Shown in pieces: positions 35,314 through 45,919 of a stretch of 49,505 nt of DNA. Numbering within the stretch: the first letter of the stretch is position 1; the number at the start of each line of letters is the position of its first letter. Source of the DNA: an uncultured Pelagibacteraceae bacterium (GTDB lineage: Bacteria > Pseudomonadota > Alphaproteobacteria > Pelagibacterales > Pelagibacteraceae); contig CACCHS010000005.1 in assembly GCA_902545825.1 (NCBI GenBank), forward strand, positions 1 to 49,505, in the 5' to 3' direction. The position numbers were made by a program, and so were the translations under genes. The notes below the pieces were generated by a model, which was given only the letters and a program-made list of their open reading frames with translations, did not search any database and had not been told where the DNA came from.

Positions 35314-35622
35314 ATGGAAAAGCAAAATATAAGAATTAAATTGAGGGCATACGATAACAAAGTTTTAGACCAATCAACAGAAGAAATTGTTAATACAGTA
35401 AAAAGGACTGGTGCTAATATAAAAGGACCTATACCACTCCCAACAAAAATTGAGAGATATACAGTTTTAAGATCTCCACATATAGACAAAAAAAGTAGAG
35501 AGCAATTTGAAACAAGAACTCATAAAAGATTAATAGATATTATTGAACCAACACCACAAACAGTAGAGGCTTTGATGAAATTAGATCTAGCATCTGGTGT
35601 AGATGTAGAAATAAAAATATAA
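35314..35622 (+). CDS. rpsJ: 30S ribosomal protein S10
   Basis: 102 residues. [16 protein letters not shown] and [20 protein letters not shown] are the S10/NusE signatures. It also acts in antitermination with NusB. First gene of the S10 block, directly continuing the str operon. Confidence 0.99.
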   Translation: MEKQNIRIKLRAYDNKVLDQSTEEIVNTVKRTGANIKGPIPLPTKIERYTVLRSPHIDKKSREQFETRTHKRLIDIIEPTPQTVEALMKLDLASGVDVEIKI

Positions 35623-35626
35623 AATT

Positions 35627-36337
35627 ATGACAGAGATAGCTCTAATAGGAAAAAAGATAGGAATGACAAGAGAGTTTTATAAAACTGGCCAGTCAGTTCC
35701 TGTAACTGTTTTAAAAATTGAAAAAGGTCGAATTATCGAAGTTATTGATCCAAAAAAAAGAGGATACACAGCAATACAATTAGGTTTTGGTAAGATCAAA
35801 AATTCAAAACTAACAAAAGCTATGAAAGGTTTTTTTTCAAAAAAAAATACAGAACCTAGGAAAATAATAAAAGAATTGAGAGTAAAAAATATAGAGAACT
35901 ATAAGCCAGGTAATGAGTTTGGTGTTGAAATTTTTAAAGATATTAAATTTGTTGACATTAGATCAAAAACTATAGGCAAAGGTTTTGCTGGTGCTATGAA
36001 AAGACATAATTTTGCTGGTTTAAGAGCTTCACATGGTGTCTCCGTTTCACATAGAGCACATGGGTCAACAGGACAAAACCAAGATCCAGGAAAAGTTTTT
36101 AAAAATAAAAAAATGGCTGGACATATGGGTGATAAGTTAAGAACAATTCAAAATATTGAAATTATAAAATCTGATCCAGAAAATGATCTGCTTTTTGTAA
36201 AAGGATCTATTCCTGGCTCAAAAAATAGTGAAGTCTTGGTTAAAAAAGCATCAAAAAATACTTCAAAACTTACTATGAGTGAAAAAATTGAAGCAATAGA
36301 AAAGCTAAAAAAAGTACCAGAAAAGAAGAAGAAATAA
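35627..36337 (+). CDS. rplC: 50S ribosomal protein L3
   Basis: 236 residues, slightly long because of a lysine-rich C-terminal tail. GKKIGMTREF, RHNFAGLRASHGVSVSHRAHG and GHMGDKLRTIQN are the L3 signatures near the peptidyl-transferase centre. Confidence 0.99.
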   Translation: MTEIALIGKKIGMTREFYKTGQSVPVTVLKIEKGRIIEVIDPKKRGYTAIQLGFGKIKNSKLTKAMKGFFSKKNTEPRKIIKELRVKNIENYKPGNEFGVEIFKDIKFVDIRSKTIGKGFAGAMKRHNFAGLRASHGVSVSHRAHGSTGQNQDPGKVFKNKKMAGHMGDKLRTIQNIEIIKSDPENDLLFVKGSIPGSKNSEVLVKKASKNTSKLTMSEKIEAIEKLKKVPEKKKK

Positions 36338-36341
36338 AAAA

Positions 36342-36965
36342 ATGAAAATTGATAAATTAAATATTGATGGGAAAAAAGAGAGCATAGAGGTGATGGATAA
36401 AATATTTTCAGCTAAAATAAATAAAAAGTTAATTAGTGGTGTTCTTTATAAAATAAATGCAAATTACAAAGGAAGAAAAGCGAAAACAAAACAAAAAAAT
36501 GAGATAATAGGCTCAACTTCAAAGATTTATGCTCAAAAAGGAACTGGTAACGCCAGACACGCAAGTAGAAAAGCTCCAATTTTTATTGGTGGTGGAATTG
36601 CTCACGGACCAAAGGGTGAAAAAAATTATAAAATAAGAAAACTGAATAAAAATGAAAAAAAAATGAGTGTAGCTTCTTTGTTAAGTGATAAAAAAAAATC
36701 AAGTAATCTTATTGTAATAAGTGATTTTAAAAATGAAATTAAAAAGACCAAAGAAATGAATAAAATCTTAAATAAATTTGAAGCTAACAATTCTTTAATC
36801 ATATTAGATAAAAACTCAAAAGATAAAGTGTTTAAATCATTAAGAAATTTACCAAATGTAAAAACAACTGATATTAATCACTTTAGCGCTTTTGATATTA
36901 TAAAATATAAAAAAGTAATTTTTACAGAAACCTCAGTAAAGGAGTTAGAAAAAAGATATGAATAA
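36342..36965 (+). CDS. rplD: 50S ribosomal protein L4
   Basis: 207 residues. GSTSKIYAQKGTGNARHASRKAP and GGGIAHGP form the extended loop at the exit tunnel. Overlaps rplW by 8 nt. Confidence 0.98.
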   Translation: MKIDKLNIDGKKESIEVMDKIFSAKINKKLISGVLYKINANYKGRKAKTKQKNEIIGSTSKIYAQKGTGNARHASRKAPIFIGGGIAHGPKGEKNYKIRKLNKNEKKMSVASLLSDKKKSSNLIVISDFKNEIKKTKEMNKILNKFEANNSLIILDKNSKDKVFKSLRNLPNVKTTDINHFSAFDIIKYKKVIFTETSVKELEKRYE

Positions 36966-37251
36966 AATTCATTTATATGACAAAATAATTTCTCCAGTAG
37001 TTACTGAAAAGTCTACTAATTTATCTGAATTTAACAAAATTGTTTTTAAGGTTCCATTTTCATCAAATAAAAAAACTTTAAAAAAAAATATTGAAAAAAT
37101 TTTTAAGGTAAACGTTACCAAAATTAATATTGTAAATAAAAAATCAAGACTTAAATTCACAAGAGGAAGAAAAGTTAAAGTTCAAGGGTATAAAAAAGCA
37201 ATTATAACACTTAAAAAGGGTCAATCGATCGATTTGACGACAGGTATATAA
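36958..37251 (+). CDS. rplW: 50S ribosomal protein L23
   Basis: 97 residues. IISPVVTEKSTNL and VNIVNKKSRLKFTRGRKVK match L23, which docks trigger factor and SRP at the tunnel exit. It starts inside the rplD coding sequence. Confidence 0.98.
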   Translation: MNKIHLYDKIISPVVTEKSTNLSEFNKIVFKVPFSSNKKTLKKNIEKIFKVNVTKINIVNKKSRLKFTRGRKVKVQGYKKAIITLKKGQSIDLTTGI

Positions 37252-37252
37252 A

Positions 37253-38086
37253 ATGTCCTTAAAAAGTTTTAAACCATATACTAAATCAACTCGTGGAACA
37301 GTTTTAGTTGATAGAAGTAATTTGTGGAAAGGAAAACCATTTAAACCACTAACAGCTGCAAACAATTCCTCGAAAGGACGGAATAACTTAGGCAGAATAA
37401 CGTCAAGAAATCATGGCGGAGGTCATAAGCATAAATATAGAATTATTGATTTTTACAGAAGAAAATTTGACTCAATTGGTGAAATAGAAAGAGTAGAATA
37501 TGATCCAAATAGATCTTGTTATATTATGTTGGTAAAATTTGAGGATGGAGAAAAATTTTACTACCTAGCCCCCCAGAACGTCAAAGCAGGTGATAAAATT
37601 AGAAATGGAACAAATATAGAGATCAAAGTTGGAAACTGTATGCCATTACATGATATTCCAGCTGGTATAGATATCCATAATGTTGAACTCCAACCAGGAG
37701 CTGGTGGCAAAATTGCTAGATCTGCAGGTACGTCTGTTTCAATTTCAGGCGTAGATGGCGCCTATTCACTAATTAAGATGATTTCAGGAGAAGTTAGAAA
37801 AATAAATTCAAAATGTATGGCAACAATCGGTATATTATCAAATCCTGATCAAAAAAATATTAAAATAGGAAAGGCAGGTAGATCAAGATGGATGGGGATT
37901 AGACCTCACACAAGAGGTGTAGTCAAAAATCCAGTCGATCACCCTCATGGTGGAGGTGAAGGAAAATCAGCTGGTGGAAGACATCCGGTTTCACCAACTG
38001 GCCAATCTGCAAAAGGGCTTAAAACAAGAGACAATAAGAGAACAGATAAATTTATCATTAGAAGAAGAAAAAGGAAGAAAAAATAG
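37253..38086 (+). CDS. rplB: 50S ribosomal protein L2
   Basis: 277 residues. [21 protein letters not shown] near the start and [20 protein letters not shown] near the end are the L2 signatures; the latter holds the conserved His near the peptidyl-transferase centre. Starts 1 nt after rplW. Confidence 0.99.
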   Translation: MSLKSFKPYTKSTRGTVLVDRSNLWKGKPFKPLTAANNSSKGRNNLGRITSRNHGGGHKHKYRIIDFYRRKFDSIGEIERVEYDPNRSCYIMLVKFEDGEKFYYLAPQNVKAGDKIRNGTNIEIKVGNCMPLHDIPAGIDIHNVELQPGAGGKIARSAGTSVSISGVDGAYSLIKMISGEVRKINSKCMATIGILSNPDQKNIKIGKAGRSRWMGIRPHTRGVVKNPVDHPHGGGEGKSAGGRHPVSPTGQSAKGLKTRDNKRTDKFIIRRRKRKKK

Positions 38087-38088
38087 TT

Positions 38089-38400
38089 ATGGCTAGAGCA
38101 GTTTGGAAAGGACCTTTTGTAGAAGAAAGCTTGATTAAAAAAGTTGAAAAACAAAAAAATGATCCAGCAAAAAAACCTATAAAAACTTGGTCTAGAAAAT
38201 CTACGATAATTCCAGATTTTGTAGGGGTTAGTTTTTTGATCTATAATGGTAAGAAATTTATTCCAATAACAGTATCAGAAGATATGGTAGGACATAAATT
38301 TGGAGAGTTTGCTCCAACTAGACAATTCTTTGGTCACACACCGGCGGATAAAAAAGCTAAAACAGAAGATGCAGCAGCTAAACCTGCGGAGAAGAAGTAA
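38089..38400 (+). CDS. rpsS: 30S ribosomal protein S19
   Basis: 103 residues, about 10 more than usual because of an Ala/Lys tail ([18 protein letters not shown]). The core has [28 protein letters not shown] and [16 protein letters not shown]. It binds 16S rRNA in the head with S13. Confidence 0.98.
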   Translation: MARAVWKGPFVEESLIKKVEKQKNDPAKKPIKTWSRKSTIIPDFVGVSFLIYNGKKFIPITVSEDMVGHKFGEFAPTRQFFGHTPADKKAKTEDAAAKPAEKK

Positions 38401-38401
38401 A

Positions 38402-38806
38402 ATGGGAAAAAAAGAAGATAAAATAAAATCAGATATTAAAACTGTTAAATCAGTAAACAAAAATGTTAGATCGAGCACAAGAAAACTAAAGCCTATTCTT
38501 AAATCGATTGTGGGAAAAAAAGTAGGTGAGGCGATAAGAGATTTAACATTCTCAGAGAAAAGAATTTCAAAAGATGTCAAGAAAACAATTTCATCAGCTG
38601 TCGCAAACGCTGAAAATAATTTCCAATATGATATTGATAAGTTATTTATTAAAGAAGCATACTGTGGAAAACAAATTGTAATGAAAAGATTTAGAGCTAG
38701 AGCAAAAGGGAGAGCAGCAGGTATAAAAAAACCATATTCAAATTTAACAATTATTTTGTCAGAATATAAAAAGAAAATAGAGGAGAAACATGGGTCAAAA
38801 AGTTAA
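38402..38806 (+). CDS. rplV: 50S ribosomal protein L22
   Basis: 134 residues from ATG 38402, 1 nt after the rpsS stop. An in-frame earlier ATG at 38300 would overlap rpsS and is rejected. About 20 lysine-rich residues precede the usual L22 start; the core has [18 protein letters not shown] and [18 protein letters not shown]. Lines the exit tunnel. The 3' end overlaps rpsC by 17 nt. Confidence 0.95.
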   Translation: MGKKEDKIKSDIKTVKSVNKNVRSSTRKLKPILKSIVGKKVGEAIRDLTFSEKRISKDVKKTISSAVANAENNFQYDIDKLFIKEAYCGKQIVMKRFRARAKGRAAGIKKPYSNLTIILSEYKKKIEEKHGSKS

Positions 38807-39449
38807 TCCAGTAGGTTTAAGACTTGGTATAAATAGAGGTTGGGACTCTGTTTGGTATGCAAGAAAAAAAGATTTCGGTAATTACTTGATAGAAGATTTT
38901 AAGATACGTGAATACATAAAAAAAAATGTAATTAATTCCGGAGTATCAAAAGTAATGATTGAAAGAACCTCAAAAAAATGTTTTGTAACAATTTACACAT
39001 CAAGACCTGGTTTCGTAATTGGGAAAAAAGGAAGTGATATTGAAAAAATAAAAAATAAATTATCTCAATTGACTAAAAATGAAGTTAATCTCAATATAAA
39101 AGAAGTAAAGAAACCAGAGACAAATAGTTTTCTTGTAGCAGAAAACATTGCACAACAATTAGTTAAAAGAGTTTCATATAGAAGGGCTATGAAAAGATCA
39201 ATGCAATCAGCTTTAAGATTAGGAGCAAAGGGCATAAAAGTTTCTATTAGTGGCAGATTAGGTGGGAATGAAATTGCTAGAACAGAGTGGCTAAGAGATG
39301 GAAGTATACCATCACATACACTAAGAGCAGATATTGACTATGCAGAGTCAGAGGCTTTAACCACATACGGTATAATTGGTATTAAAGTTTGGATTTATAA
39401 AGGTGAAATTTTTACAAAGGAGTTTAGTCAAGAGACTAATAAAAAATAA
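38790..39449 (+). CDS. rpsC: 30S ribosomal protein S3
   Basis: 219 residues. [18 protein letters not shown], the KH-domain motif [16 protein letters not shown], and [15 protein letters not shown] are present. GAGG precedes the start, which lies in the rplV coding sequence. Forms the mRNA entry site. Confidence 0.99.
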   Translation: MGQKVNPVGLRLGINRGWDSVWYARKKDFGNYLIEDFKIREYIKKNVINSGVSKVMIERTSKKCFVTIYTSRPGFVIGKKGSDIEKIKNKLSQLTKNEVNLNIKEVKKPETNSFLVAENIAQQLVKRVSYRRAMKRSMQSALRLGAKGIKVSISGRLGGNEIARTEWLRDGSIPSHTLRADIDYAESEALTTYGIIGIKVWIYKGEIFTKEFSQETNKK

Positions 39450-39452
39450 AAT

Positions 39453-39863
39453 ATGTTACAACCAACTAGAACAAAGTTTAGAAAGGCTCACAAAGGAAGA
39501 ATTCATGGAAGAGCATCGAGATGTAATTTAATGAATTACGGAGCATATGGTCTTAAAGCTTTATCACCTGATAGAGTTATTTCTAAACAAATAGAGGCAG
39601 CTAGAGTTGCATTAACAAGACATATGAAAAGACAAGGGCGTGTATGGACAAGAGTATTTCCAAATATACCTGTATCAAAAAAACCAACTGAGGTAAGAAT
39701 GGGTAAAGGAAAAGGTTCTCCAGAATTTTGGGCTTGCAGAGTGAAACCCGGAAGAATCTTATTTGAAGTCGACGGTGTATCTGAACAAATTGCAAAAGAA
39801 GCTTTATATAAAGCATCTGCTAAATTACCAATAAAAACAAAATTTATTAGAAGATTTACATAA
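39453..39863 (+). CDS. rplP: 50S ribosomal protein L16
   Basis: 136 residues. [18 protein letters not shown] and [19 protein letters not shown] match L16 at the A-site region of the large subunit. Its stop overlaps the rpmC start by 1 nt. Confidence 0.99.
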   Translation: MLQPTRTKFRKAHKGRIHGRASRCNLMNYGAYGLKALSPDRVISKQIEAARVALTRHMKRQGRVWTRVFPNIPVSKKPTEVRMGKGKGSPEFWACRVKPGRILFEVDGVSEQIAKEALYKASAKLPIKTKFIRRFT

Positions 39864-40054
39864 TGAAAAAAAAAGAAATAAAAAAAATGACTAAGTCTCA
39901 AGCACAAAAAGATATAGAGAAATTTAAAAAAGACCTATTCAATTTACGGTTTCAAAAAATTAATGGGCAAGTAACTAACACTTCTAAGATAAAGGAGACA
40001 AAAAGAAATATAGCAAGATTAAAAACATTTATTGGAGCAAAAGCTAATGCCTAA
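39863..40054 (+). CDS. rpmC: 50S ribosomal protein L29
   Basis: 63 residues. The pattern [20 protein letters not shown] followed by IARLKTF is the L29 signature. Overlaps rplP by 1 nt and rpsQ by 8 nt. Confidence 0.97.
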   Translation: MKKKEIKKMTKSQAQKDIEKFKKDLFNLRFQKINGQVTNTSKIKETKRNIARLKTFIGAKANA

Positions 40055-40283
40055 AAAAATACTTCATGGGATAGTTGTAAGTGACAAAGAAAACAAAACT
40101 ATAAAAGTTTTAGTTGAAAGAAAGTACCAACATCCACTGTTCAAAAAAGTTATTAGAAGTAGAAAGAAATATAGCGCTCACGATGAGACAAATAAATATA
40201 AAAGTGGAGATAAGGTATCTATTATTGAATGCAAACCTTACTCTAAAAGTAAAAAATTTGAAGTTATTGAAGGAAAAAAATGA
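40047..40283 (+). CDS. rpsQ: 30S ribosomal protein S17
   Basis: 78 residues from ATG 40047, the start giving [18 protein letters not shown], which fits S17. [19 protein letters not shown] is the conserved loop. An in-frame ATG at 40032 inside rpmC is less likely. Confidence 0.97.
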   Translation: MPKKILHGIVVSDKENKTIKVLVERKYQHPLFKKVIRSRKKYSAHDETNKYKSGDKVSIIECKPYSKSKKFEVIEGKK

Positions 40284-40648
40284 TTCAGGTTCAAACAGAA
40301 TTAAATGTAGCTGATAACACTGGTGCAAAAAAAATTGAGTGTATTAAAGTTTTGGGAGGATCAAAAAGAAGATATGCAAGCATTGGAGATACAATTGTGA
40401 TTGCTGTAAAAGAGGCCATTCCAAAGGGTAAAGTAAAAAAAGGGTCTGTTCATAAAGCGGTGGTAGTAAGAGTTAAAAAAGGTATTCATAGAGATGATGG
40501 ATCTAAAGTTAAGTTTGATAATAACGCTGCAGTATTAGTTGATGATAAAGGAGAACCAGTTGGTACAAGAATTTTTGGACCTGTAACAAGAGAATTAAGA
40601 AATAAAGGACAAATGAAAATAATATCTTTAGCTCCGGAGGTTTTATAA
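40280..40648 (+). CDS. rplN: 50S ribosomal protein L14
   Basis: 122 residues. [20 protein letters not shown] and [13 protein letters not shown] are the L14 signatures. ATGA overlap with rpsQ and TAATG overlap with rplX. Confidence 0.99.
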   Translation: MIQVQTELNVADNTGAKKIECIKVLGGSKRRYASIGDTIVIAVKEAIPKGKVKKGSVHKAVVVRVKKGIHRDDGSKVKFDNNAAVLVDDKGEPVGTRIFGPVTRELRNKGQMKIISLAPEVL

Positions 40649-40902
40649 TGGATATTAAAAAAGGAAATAAAGTAAAAATAATTTGTGGTAAGGACAAAAA
40701 TAAAGAGGGAGAAATAATAGAGATTGATAGAAAAAACTTTAGAGCAAAAGTAAAAGGTTTAAACATGATAAAAAAACACGTGAAAACAACCAAAGAAAAA
40801 AAAGGTGGTATTTTTGAAAAAGAAAATTTTTTAAACCTTTCAAATCTTTCTATTATTTCAACAAGCAAAAAAGAAATAAAAAAAAAAGAGGCTAAAAAAT
40901 GA
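40648..40902 (+). CDS. rplX: 50S ribosomal protein L24
   Basis: 84 residues, shorter than the usual 100-105. The KOW motif [18 protein letters not shown] and [17 protein letters not shown] are present; the C-terminal part is reduced to a lysine tail. An early assembly protein. Confidence 0.96.
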   Translation: MDIKKGNKVKIICGKDKNKEGEIIEIDRKNFRAKVKGLNMIKKHVKTTKEKKGGIFEKENFLNLSNLSIISTSKKEIKKKEAKK

Positions 40903-41453
40903 TCCCTAGATTAAAAGAGTTATATAATAAAGAAATTCAGATTGATCTTAAAAATAAGCTAGGTCTTAAGAATAGTTATATGGCCCCCAAACTTGTAAAA
41001 GTTGTTCTTAATATGGGTCTTGGAGTTGATGGAAACGATTCAAAAATATTAAAAGTTTGTGAGGAGGATTTATCAAAAATTACTGGACAAAAACCTGTTA
41101 CAACTAAATTTAAAAAATCAATTTCAAACTTTAAAACAAGAAAGAATACAAAAGCAGGTCTGAAAGTAACTCTAAGAAAAGATAAAATGTATGAGTTTAT
41201 TGATAGACTAGTCAATATAGCACTTCCTAGAATAAAAGATTTTAGAGGTTTATCATCAAAAGGTTTTGATAATTTTGGTAATTATACTTTTGGAATTAAA
41301 GAACATATAATTTTTCCTGAGGTTAATTTTGATAAAGTAGATAAAATAAGAGGACTTGATATTACTATAGTTATTTCAGCTATCGACAAAAAGCACAGTT
41401 ACGAACTATTAAAACGTTTAAATTTTCCATTTAAAGAAGAAAGGGCTAATTAA
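40899..41453 (+). CDS. rplE: 50S ribosomal protein L5
   Basis: 184 residues. [30 protein letters not shown] and [15 protein letters not shown] match L5, which binds 5S rRNA. Overlaps both neighbours by 1-4 nt. Confidence 0.99.
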   Translation: MIPRLKELYNKEIQIDLKNKLGLKNSYMAPKLVKVVLNMGLGVDGNDSKILKVCEEDLSKITGQKPVTTKFKKSISNFKTRKNTKAGLKVTLRKDKMYEFIDRLVNIALPRIKDFRGLSSKGFDNFGNYTFGIKEHIIFPEVNFDKVDKIRGLDITIVISAIDKKHSYELLKRLNFPFKEERAN

Positions 41454-41758
41454 TGGCAAAACTAAGTTCAATAAATAAAAATAATAGAAGAATAAAGTTG
41501 TCTGACAGATATTACTCTAAGAGAAAAAAGCTAAAAAAAATTGTAATGGATAAAAAACTTCCATTAGAGGAAAGATTTAAAGCTCAACAAAAATTATCTA
41601 AACTTCCAAGAAATTCAGCAAGAATAAGAGTTAGAAACAGATGTCAGATTACTGGAAGACCACACGGTGTTTATAGAAAATTAAAAATTTCAAGAATAGC
41701 CCTTAGAAAGCTGGGCCTTGAAGGAAAAATTCCAGGAATGGTAAAATCAAGTTGGTAG
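41453..41758 (+). CDS. rpsN: 30S ribosomal protein S14 (long, zinc-free form)
   Basis: 101 residues. The C-terminal NRCQITGRPHGVYRKLKISR is typical; the CxxC pairs of the zinc form are missing, so it is the long C-minus type. Confidence 0.99.
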   Translation: MAKLSSINKNNRRIKLSDRYYSKRKKLKKIVMDKKLPLEERFKAQQKLSKLPRNSARIRVRNRCQITGRPHGVYRKLKISRIALRKLGLEGKIPGMVKSSW

Positions 41759-41770
41759 AAAGGAAATATT

Positions 41771-42166
41771 ATGAGTTTAAGTGATCCAATAGGAGATATG
41801 ATAGCAAGAATAAAAAATGCCCAAATGAGAAATCAAAAAAAGGTAGACTTACCATCTTCCAATTTTAAAACTAAAATTGCAGATGTTCTTAAAGGCGAAG
41901 GTTTTATTGTTGATTACAAAGTAGAAAATAAATCTGGAAAGCCAAATCTAACAATTAATTTAAAATATAATTCTGGTAATCCCGTGATAAATACAATTGA
42001 AAGAGTTTCAAAACCAGGAAGAAGAATATTTTCAAGCGCAGAAAGCTTACCAAAAATTAACAATGGATTAGGTATTGCTATAATCTCAACTCCTAAAGGA
42101 GTCATGACTGATATAGACGCAAGAAAACAAAAAGTTGGTGGAGAAATTATTTGTAAGGTATTTTAA
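41771..42166 (+). CDS. rpsH: 30S ribosomal protein S8
   Basis: 131 residues. DPIGDMIARIKNAQ and GLGIAIISTPKGVMTD are the S8 signatures. AGGAAA precedes the start. S8 represses the spc operon in E. coli at rplE; no equivalent site was identified. Confidence 0.99.
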   Translation: MSLSDPIGDMIARIKNAQMRNQKKVDLPSSNFKTKIADVLKGEGFIVDYKVENKSGKPNLTINLKYNSGNPVINTIERVSKPGRRIFSSAESLPKINNGLGIAIISTPKGVMTDIDARKQKVGGEIICKVF

Positions 42167-42705
42167 TGTCAAAAATTGGAAAAATTAATATATCAATACC
42201 AGACAAAGTTAAAGTTGCTTTAGCAGGAAGCAATATTAACATTGAGGGACCTCTTGGAAAAAAGTCTCTAAGTATAGATTTGGAAACTTTTGAACTAAAT
42301 ATAAAAGACGGAAAAGAAATTTCATTAAAACCAAAAAAAATTGATCAAAATACTAAAAGATTGTGGGGAATGAATAGAAGTCTCTTAAATAATGCGATTA
42401 TAGGTGCAAGCAAAGGATATGAGAAAACTTTAGAACTTGTGGGAGTTGGTTATCGAGCAGCATTAAAAGGAAAGCAATTGAATTTACAATTAGGATTTAG
42501 TCACGATATAAATTTTGATATCCCTGATAGTGTTAAAATTACAGTAGAAAAACAAACAACACTCAAAATAATAGGATTTGATAAGCAGGAAGTTGGAATG
42601 ATTGCATCTAAAATTAAATCTTTAAGACCACCAGAGCCTTACAAAGGAAAAGGTATAAAGGAAAAAGGACAATATATTTTGCGTAAGGAAGGAAAGAAAA
42701 AATAA
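42166..42705 (+). CDS. rplF: 50S ribosomal protein L6
   Basis: 179 residues, two L6 repeats. [21 protein letters not shown] and [20 protein letters not shown] are conserved. TAATG junctions at both ends. Confidence 0.99.
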   Translation: MSKIGKINISIPDKVKVALAGSNINIEGPLGKKSLSIDLETFELNIKDGKEISLKPKKIDQNTKRLWGMNRSLLNNAIIGASKGYEKTLELVGVGYRAALKGKQLNLQLGFSHDINFDIPDSVKITVEKQTTLKIIGFDKQEVGMIASKIKSLRPPEPYKGKGIKEKGQYILRKEGKKK

Positions 42706-43058
42706 TGAAATTAACAACAACAATTAGAAAGAAATTTAGAGTAAGGAATAAACTTAAAAAAGTTGCAACAGCAGGTAGATTAAGACTCTGTATATCAAGA
42801 TCCACAAAGAACATATCAGCTCAAATAATAGACGATAATAGTTCTAAAACTTTAATTTCAGCATCTTCCTCTGAGAAGGATATTAAAATGGCAAAAAAGA
42901 ATAAATCAGATTCTTCAGCATTGGTTGCAGAGAAACTTGCAAAAATAGCTAAAGAGAAAAAATTAACAAAAGTTTTTTTTGATAGAGGAATTTATAAGTA
43001 TCATGGAAGAATTAAAATATTTGCAGAAACATTAAGAAAAAACGGGATGGAATTTTAA
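42705..43058 (+). CDS. rplR: 50S ribosomal protein L18
   Basis: 117 residues. [20 protein letters not shown] and [19 protein letters not shown] match L18, a 5S rRNA binder. Confidence 0.99.
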   Translation: MKLTTTIRKKFRVRNKLKKVATAGRLRLCISRSTKNISAQIIDDNSSKTLISASSSEKDIKMAKKNKSDSSALVAEKLAKIAKEKKLTKVFFDRGIYKYHGRIKIFAETLRKNGMEF

Positions 43059-43060
43059 AT

Positions 43061-43561
43061 ATGGATAAAAATACTGATATTTTAGAAAAACTTGTTCACA
43101 TAAATAGAATTACTAAAGTAGTAAAAGGCGGTAGAAGATTTGGTTTTTCAGCGCTTGTTGTAGTAGGTAATCAGAACGGAAAAATTGGAATAGCCCATGC
43201 TAAAGCTAAGCAAGTTCCTGATGCTATTAAAAAAGCAAATGAATTAGCAAGAAGAAATTTAATTCAAATTCCATTAAGAGAAGGAAGAACAATACATCAT
43301 GATATCTATGGAAAAGATGGTGCGGGCAAAATAAAATTACGTTCAGCACCTAAAGGTACTGGAATTATAGCAGGTGGACCAGTTAGGGCGGTATGTGAAG
43401 TACTGGGTATCAAAGATATTGTGGCAAAATCTATTGGAACAGCTAATCCGCATAATGTAATACGTGCTTGTATGAAAGCTTTAAAAAAACAAACATCTCC
43501 AAAACAAATATCAAATATTAGGAATAAAAAAATTTCTGAAATTATTGAAAAAAGAGGATAA
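43061..43561 (+). CDS. rpsE: 30S ribosomal protein S5
   Basis: 166 residues. KVVKGGRRFGFSALVVVG and GAGKIKLRSAPKGTGIIAGG are the S5 signatures. The stop overlaps the rplO start by 1 nt (TAATG), which leaves no room for rpmD. Confidence 0.99.
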   Translation: MDKNTDILEKLVHINRITKVVKGGRRFGFSALVVVGNQNGKIGIAHAKAKQVPDAIKKANELARRNLIQIPLREGRTIHHDIYGKDGAGKIKLRSAPKGTGIIAGGPVRAVCEVLGIKDIVAKSIGTANPHNVIRACMKALKKQTSPKQISNIRNKKISEIIEKRG

Positions 43562-44013
43562 TGATTAATCTAAATACAACAACTCTATTAAAGTCAAAAA
43601 AAATTCGTCCAGGCAGAGGTATTGGTTCAGGAAAAGGTAAAACCTCTGGTCGTGGACATAAAGGACAAAAATCACGAAGAGGAGTAGCAATTAAGAGTTT
43701 TGAAGGTGGTCAAATGCCTTTGTATAGACGTTTACCTAAAAGAGGATTTAATCCAATTAAATCAATAGAAGTAGGAAAAATAAATATTGGAAAAATCCAA
43801 TCACTTTTGGACAAAAAAAAAATAAAAACTAATGAAACTATAAACTTAAGTTTATTAAAAAAACTAAAATTAATAAGTAATAATTGTTTAAAATTAAAAA
43901 TATTAGGTAATGGAGAACTTAAAGACAAAATAACTTTAGAAGTAGATTTTATATCTAAATCTGTCAAAGATAAACTTGATAAAACAGATAGTGTTTTAAA
44001 AATTAAGAAATAA
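43561..44013 (+). CDS. rplO: 50S ribosomal protein L15
   Basis: 150 residues. GRGIGSGKGKTSGRGHKGQK and FEGGQMPLYRRLPKRGF match L15. The C-terminal half is lysine-rich and divergent. Confidence 0.98.
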   Translation: MINLNTTTLLKSKKIRPGRGIGSGKGKTSGRGHKGQKSRRGVAIKSFEGGQMPLYRRLPKRGFNPIKSIEVGKINIGKIQSLLDKKKIKTNETINLSLLKKLKLISNNCLKLKILGNGELKDKITLEVDFISKSVKDKLDKTDSVLKIKK

Positions 44014-44016
44014 GTA

Positions 44017-45297
44017 ATGAGTTCAAGTCAACAAACAAACGACTTAAGAAATAGAATATTATTCACTTTATTAATACTAGCAATTTATAGACTCGGTACA
44101 TTTGTCCCTTTACCTGGAATAGATCCTCAACAGCTCCAAACACTTATGGAGGGTAATCAAAAAGGTCTTTTGGGGATGTTTAACGTTTTTGCTGGTGGTG
44201 CAATAAGTAGGATGGCTATATTTGCTCTAGGTATAATGCCATATATATCATCATCAATTATTGTTCAGCTTTTAACAGGTGTTTCTGATTATTTTAAAAA
44301 TCTTAAGGCACAAGGTGAAATAGGTAGAAGAAAAATTACTCAAATCACTAGATATGGAACTGTTTTATTGGCAACAGTTCAAGGCTATGGTCTAGCTGTA
44401 GGCTTAGAGTCGTCAGCAAACTTAGTCATTAATCCAGGTATGTTTTTTAAAATTTCTACAGTTACCACAATTGTTGCAGGAACAGTATTTTTAATGTGGT
44501 TGGGTGAACAGATAACACAGAGAGGTATTGGAAATGGTATATCACTAATAATTTTTTCTGGAATTGTAGCTGAGATACCTAGAGCATTAGTTACAACTTT
44601 TGAACTAGGTAAATCAGGTGCTCTATCAGGTTTTATAATTTTTTTAATTTTTGTTGTTCTTATAGCTACTATAATGTTCATAGTATTTATGGAAAGGGCA
44701 TTAAGAAAGATTTTAATTAATTATCCTAAAAGACAAATGGGTAATAAAATGTATGGTGGTGACTCTTCTCACTTACCATTAAAAATAAATTCTGCGGGTG
44801 TTATTCCAGCTATTTTTGCATCGGCTTTATTATTGTTACCAGTAACTTTTTCAAATTTTAATATTTCAAATAATGAAACATTTTTAAACATTTCCTCTTA
44901 CTTTACGCAAGGGCAACCGTTGTACATGTTATTATACGCATCTGGAATAATATTTTTTACTTTTTTTTATACTTCAATAGTTTTTAATCCAAATGAAACC
45001 GCTGAAAATTTAAGAAAATATGGAGGATTTGTACCTGGTATACGTCCAGGGGAAAGTACTGCAATTTACATAGATAATATTTTAACTAAACTAACAACGA
45101 TAGGTGCATTATACTTAACAGCAGTTTGTCTTCTGCCAGAATTTTTGATTGCGAATTATCCAATACCATTTTATTTAGGTGGAACTGCAATATTGATTGT
45201 TGTGGTTGTTTCAATTGATACAGTGACTCAAATTCAAACTAGATTAATGAGTTCACAATACGAAAGTTTAATTAAAAAAACTAAATTTGGTAAGTAA
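44017..45297 (+). CDS. secY: Preprotein translocase subunit SecY
   Basis: 426 residues, ten predicted membrane helices. RLGTFVPLPGIDP, the plug-region GGAISRMAIFALGIMPYISS, LGEQITQRGIGNG and GFVPGIRPGESTA are conserved. Forms the Sec channel with SecE and SecG. Lies 3 nt after rplO. Confidence 0.99.
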   Translation: MSSSQQTNDLRNRILFTLLILAIYRLGTFVPLPGIDPQQLQTLMEGNQKGLLGMFNVFAGGAISRMAIFALGIMPYISSSIIVQLLTGVSDYFKNLKAQGEIGRRKITQITRYGTVLLATVQGYGLAVGLESSANLVINPGMFFKISTVTTIVAGTVFLMWLGEQITQRGIGNGISLIIFSGIVAEIPRALVTTFELGKSGALSGFIIFLIFVVLIATIMFIVFMERALRKILINYPKRQMGNKMYGGDSSHLPLKINSAGVIPAIFASALLLLPVTFSNFNISNNETFLNISSYFTQGQPLYMLLYASGIIFFTFFYTSIVFNPNETAENLRKYGGFVPGIRPGESTAIYIDNILTKLTTIGALYLTAVCLLPEFLIANYPIPFYLGGTAILIVVVVSIDTVTQIQTRLMSSQYESLIKKTKFGK

Positions 45298-45300
45298 AAA

Positions 45301-45864
45301 GTGAACATTATTATTTTTGGACCTCCGGGTGCAGGAAAAGGAACGCAAGCTAAAAATCTTGTAGAAAAATTAAAAAGCTTTCAAGTTTCAACCGGCGACA
45401 TGCTAAGAGATGAGATAAAAAAAGATACAGAAATTGGTAAGAAAATTATTAATCATATGAATGAAGGAAAATTTGTTGAGGATGAAATAGTCAATAAACT
45501 ACTAGAAAAAATTATTTTTGATAAAGAAAAAAAAAATAAATTAATTTTTGATGGATATCCTAGGACTGTTAATCAAGCAAAAAATCTTGAAAATTTATTA
45601 AATAAATCGAACCAAAAACTAGATTTTATATTCTTTTTAAATGTAAAAAAGGAAACAATAATAAAGAGAATTGAGAAAAGAAAGATTTTAGAAAATAGAT
45701 CAGACGACGAGTCTAATACTATCCTAAAAAGATATGATATTTATATGGATAAAACTAAACCTGTTTTAGATTATTACTCTTCAAAGAAGGAATTTCATGA
45801 AATTGATGGAAACCTACAAATCAATCAAATTAGCGAAAAAATGCTGGGAATTCTTAATGTTTAA
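45301..45864 (+). CDS. adk: Adenylate kinase (short LID form)
   Basis: 187 residues from GTG. GPPGAGKGTQ (7-16) is the P-loop, TGDMLRDEI and DGYPRTVNQA bind AMP, and RSDDESNTILKRYDIY ends the catalytic core. The LID between RIEKRK and NRSDDE is only a few residues, without the zinc or hydrogen-bond lid of long forms, as in the short isoforms. Converts AMP and ATP to two ADP. Confidence 0.97.
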   Translation: MNIIIFGPPGAGKGTQAKNLVEKLKSFQVSTGDMLRDEIKKDTEIGKKIINHMNEGKFVEDEIVNKLLEKIIFDKEKKNKLIFDGYPRTVNQAKNLENLLNKSNQKLDFIFFLNVKKETIIKRIEKRKILENRSDDESNTILKRYDIYMDKTKPVLDYYSSKKEFHEIDGNLQINQISEKMLGILNV

Positions 45865-45868
45865 GACA

Positions 45869-45896
45869 TTGACTTTAAAACAACTTCTTATATAAA
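45869..45896 (+). promoter_or_regulatory. Promoter of rpsM-rpsK-rpoA-rplQ
   Basis: TTGACT (45869-45874), 16-bp spacer, TATAAA (45891-45896), about 24 bp before the rpsM ATG. It lies in the only clear gap in the second half of the ribosomal block. Confidence 0.65.
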
Positions 45897-45919
45897 GGCT
45901 AAAATTAATCTCTAGATAT

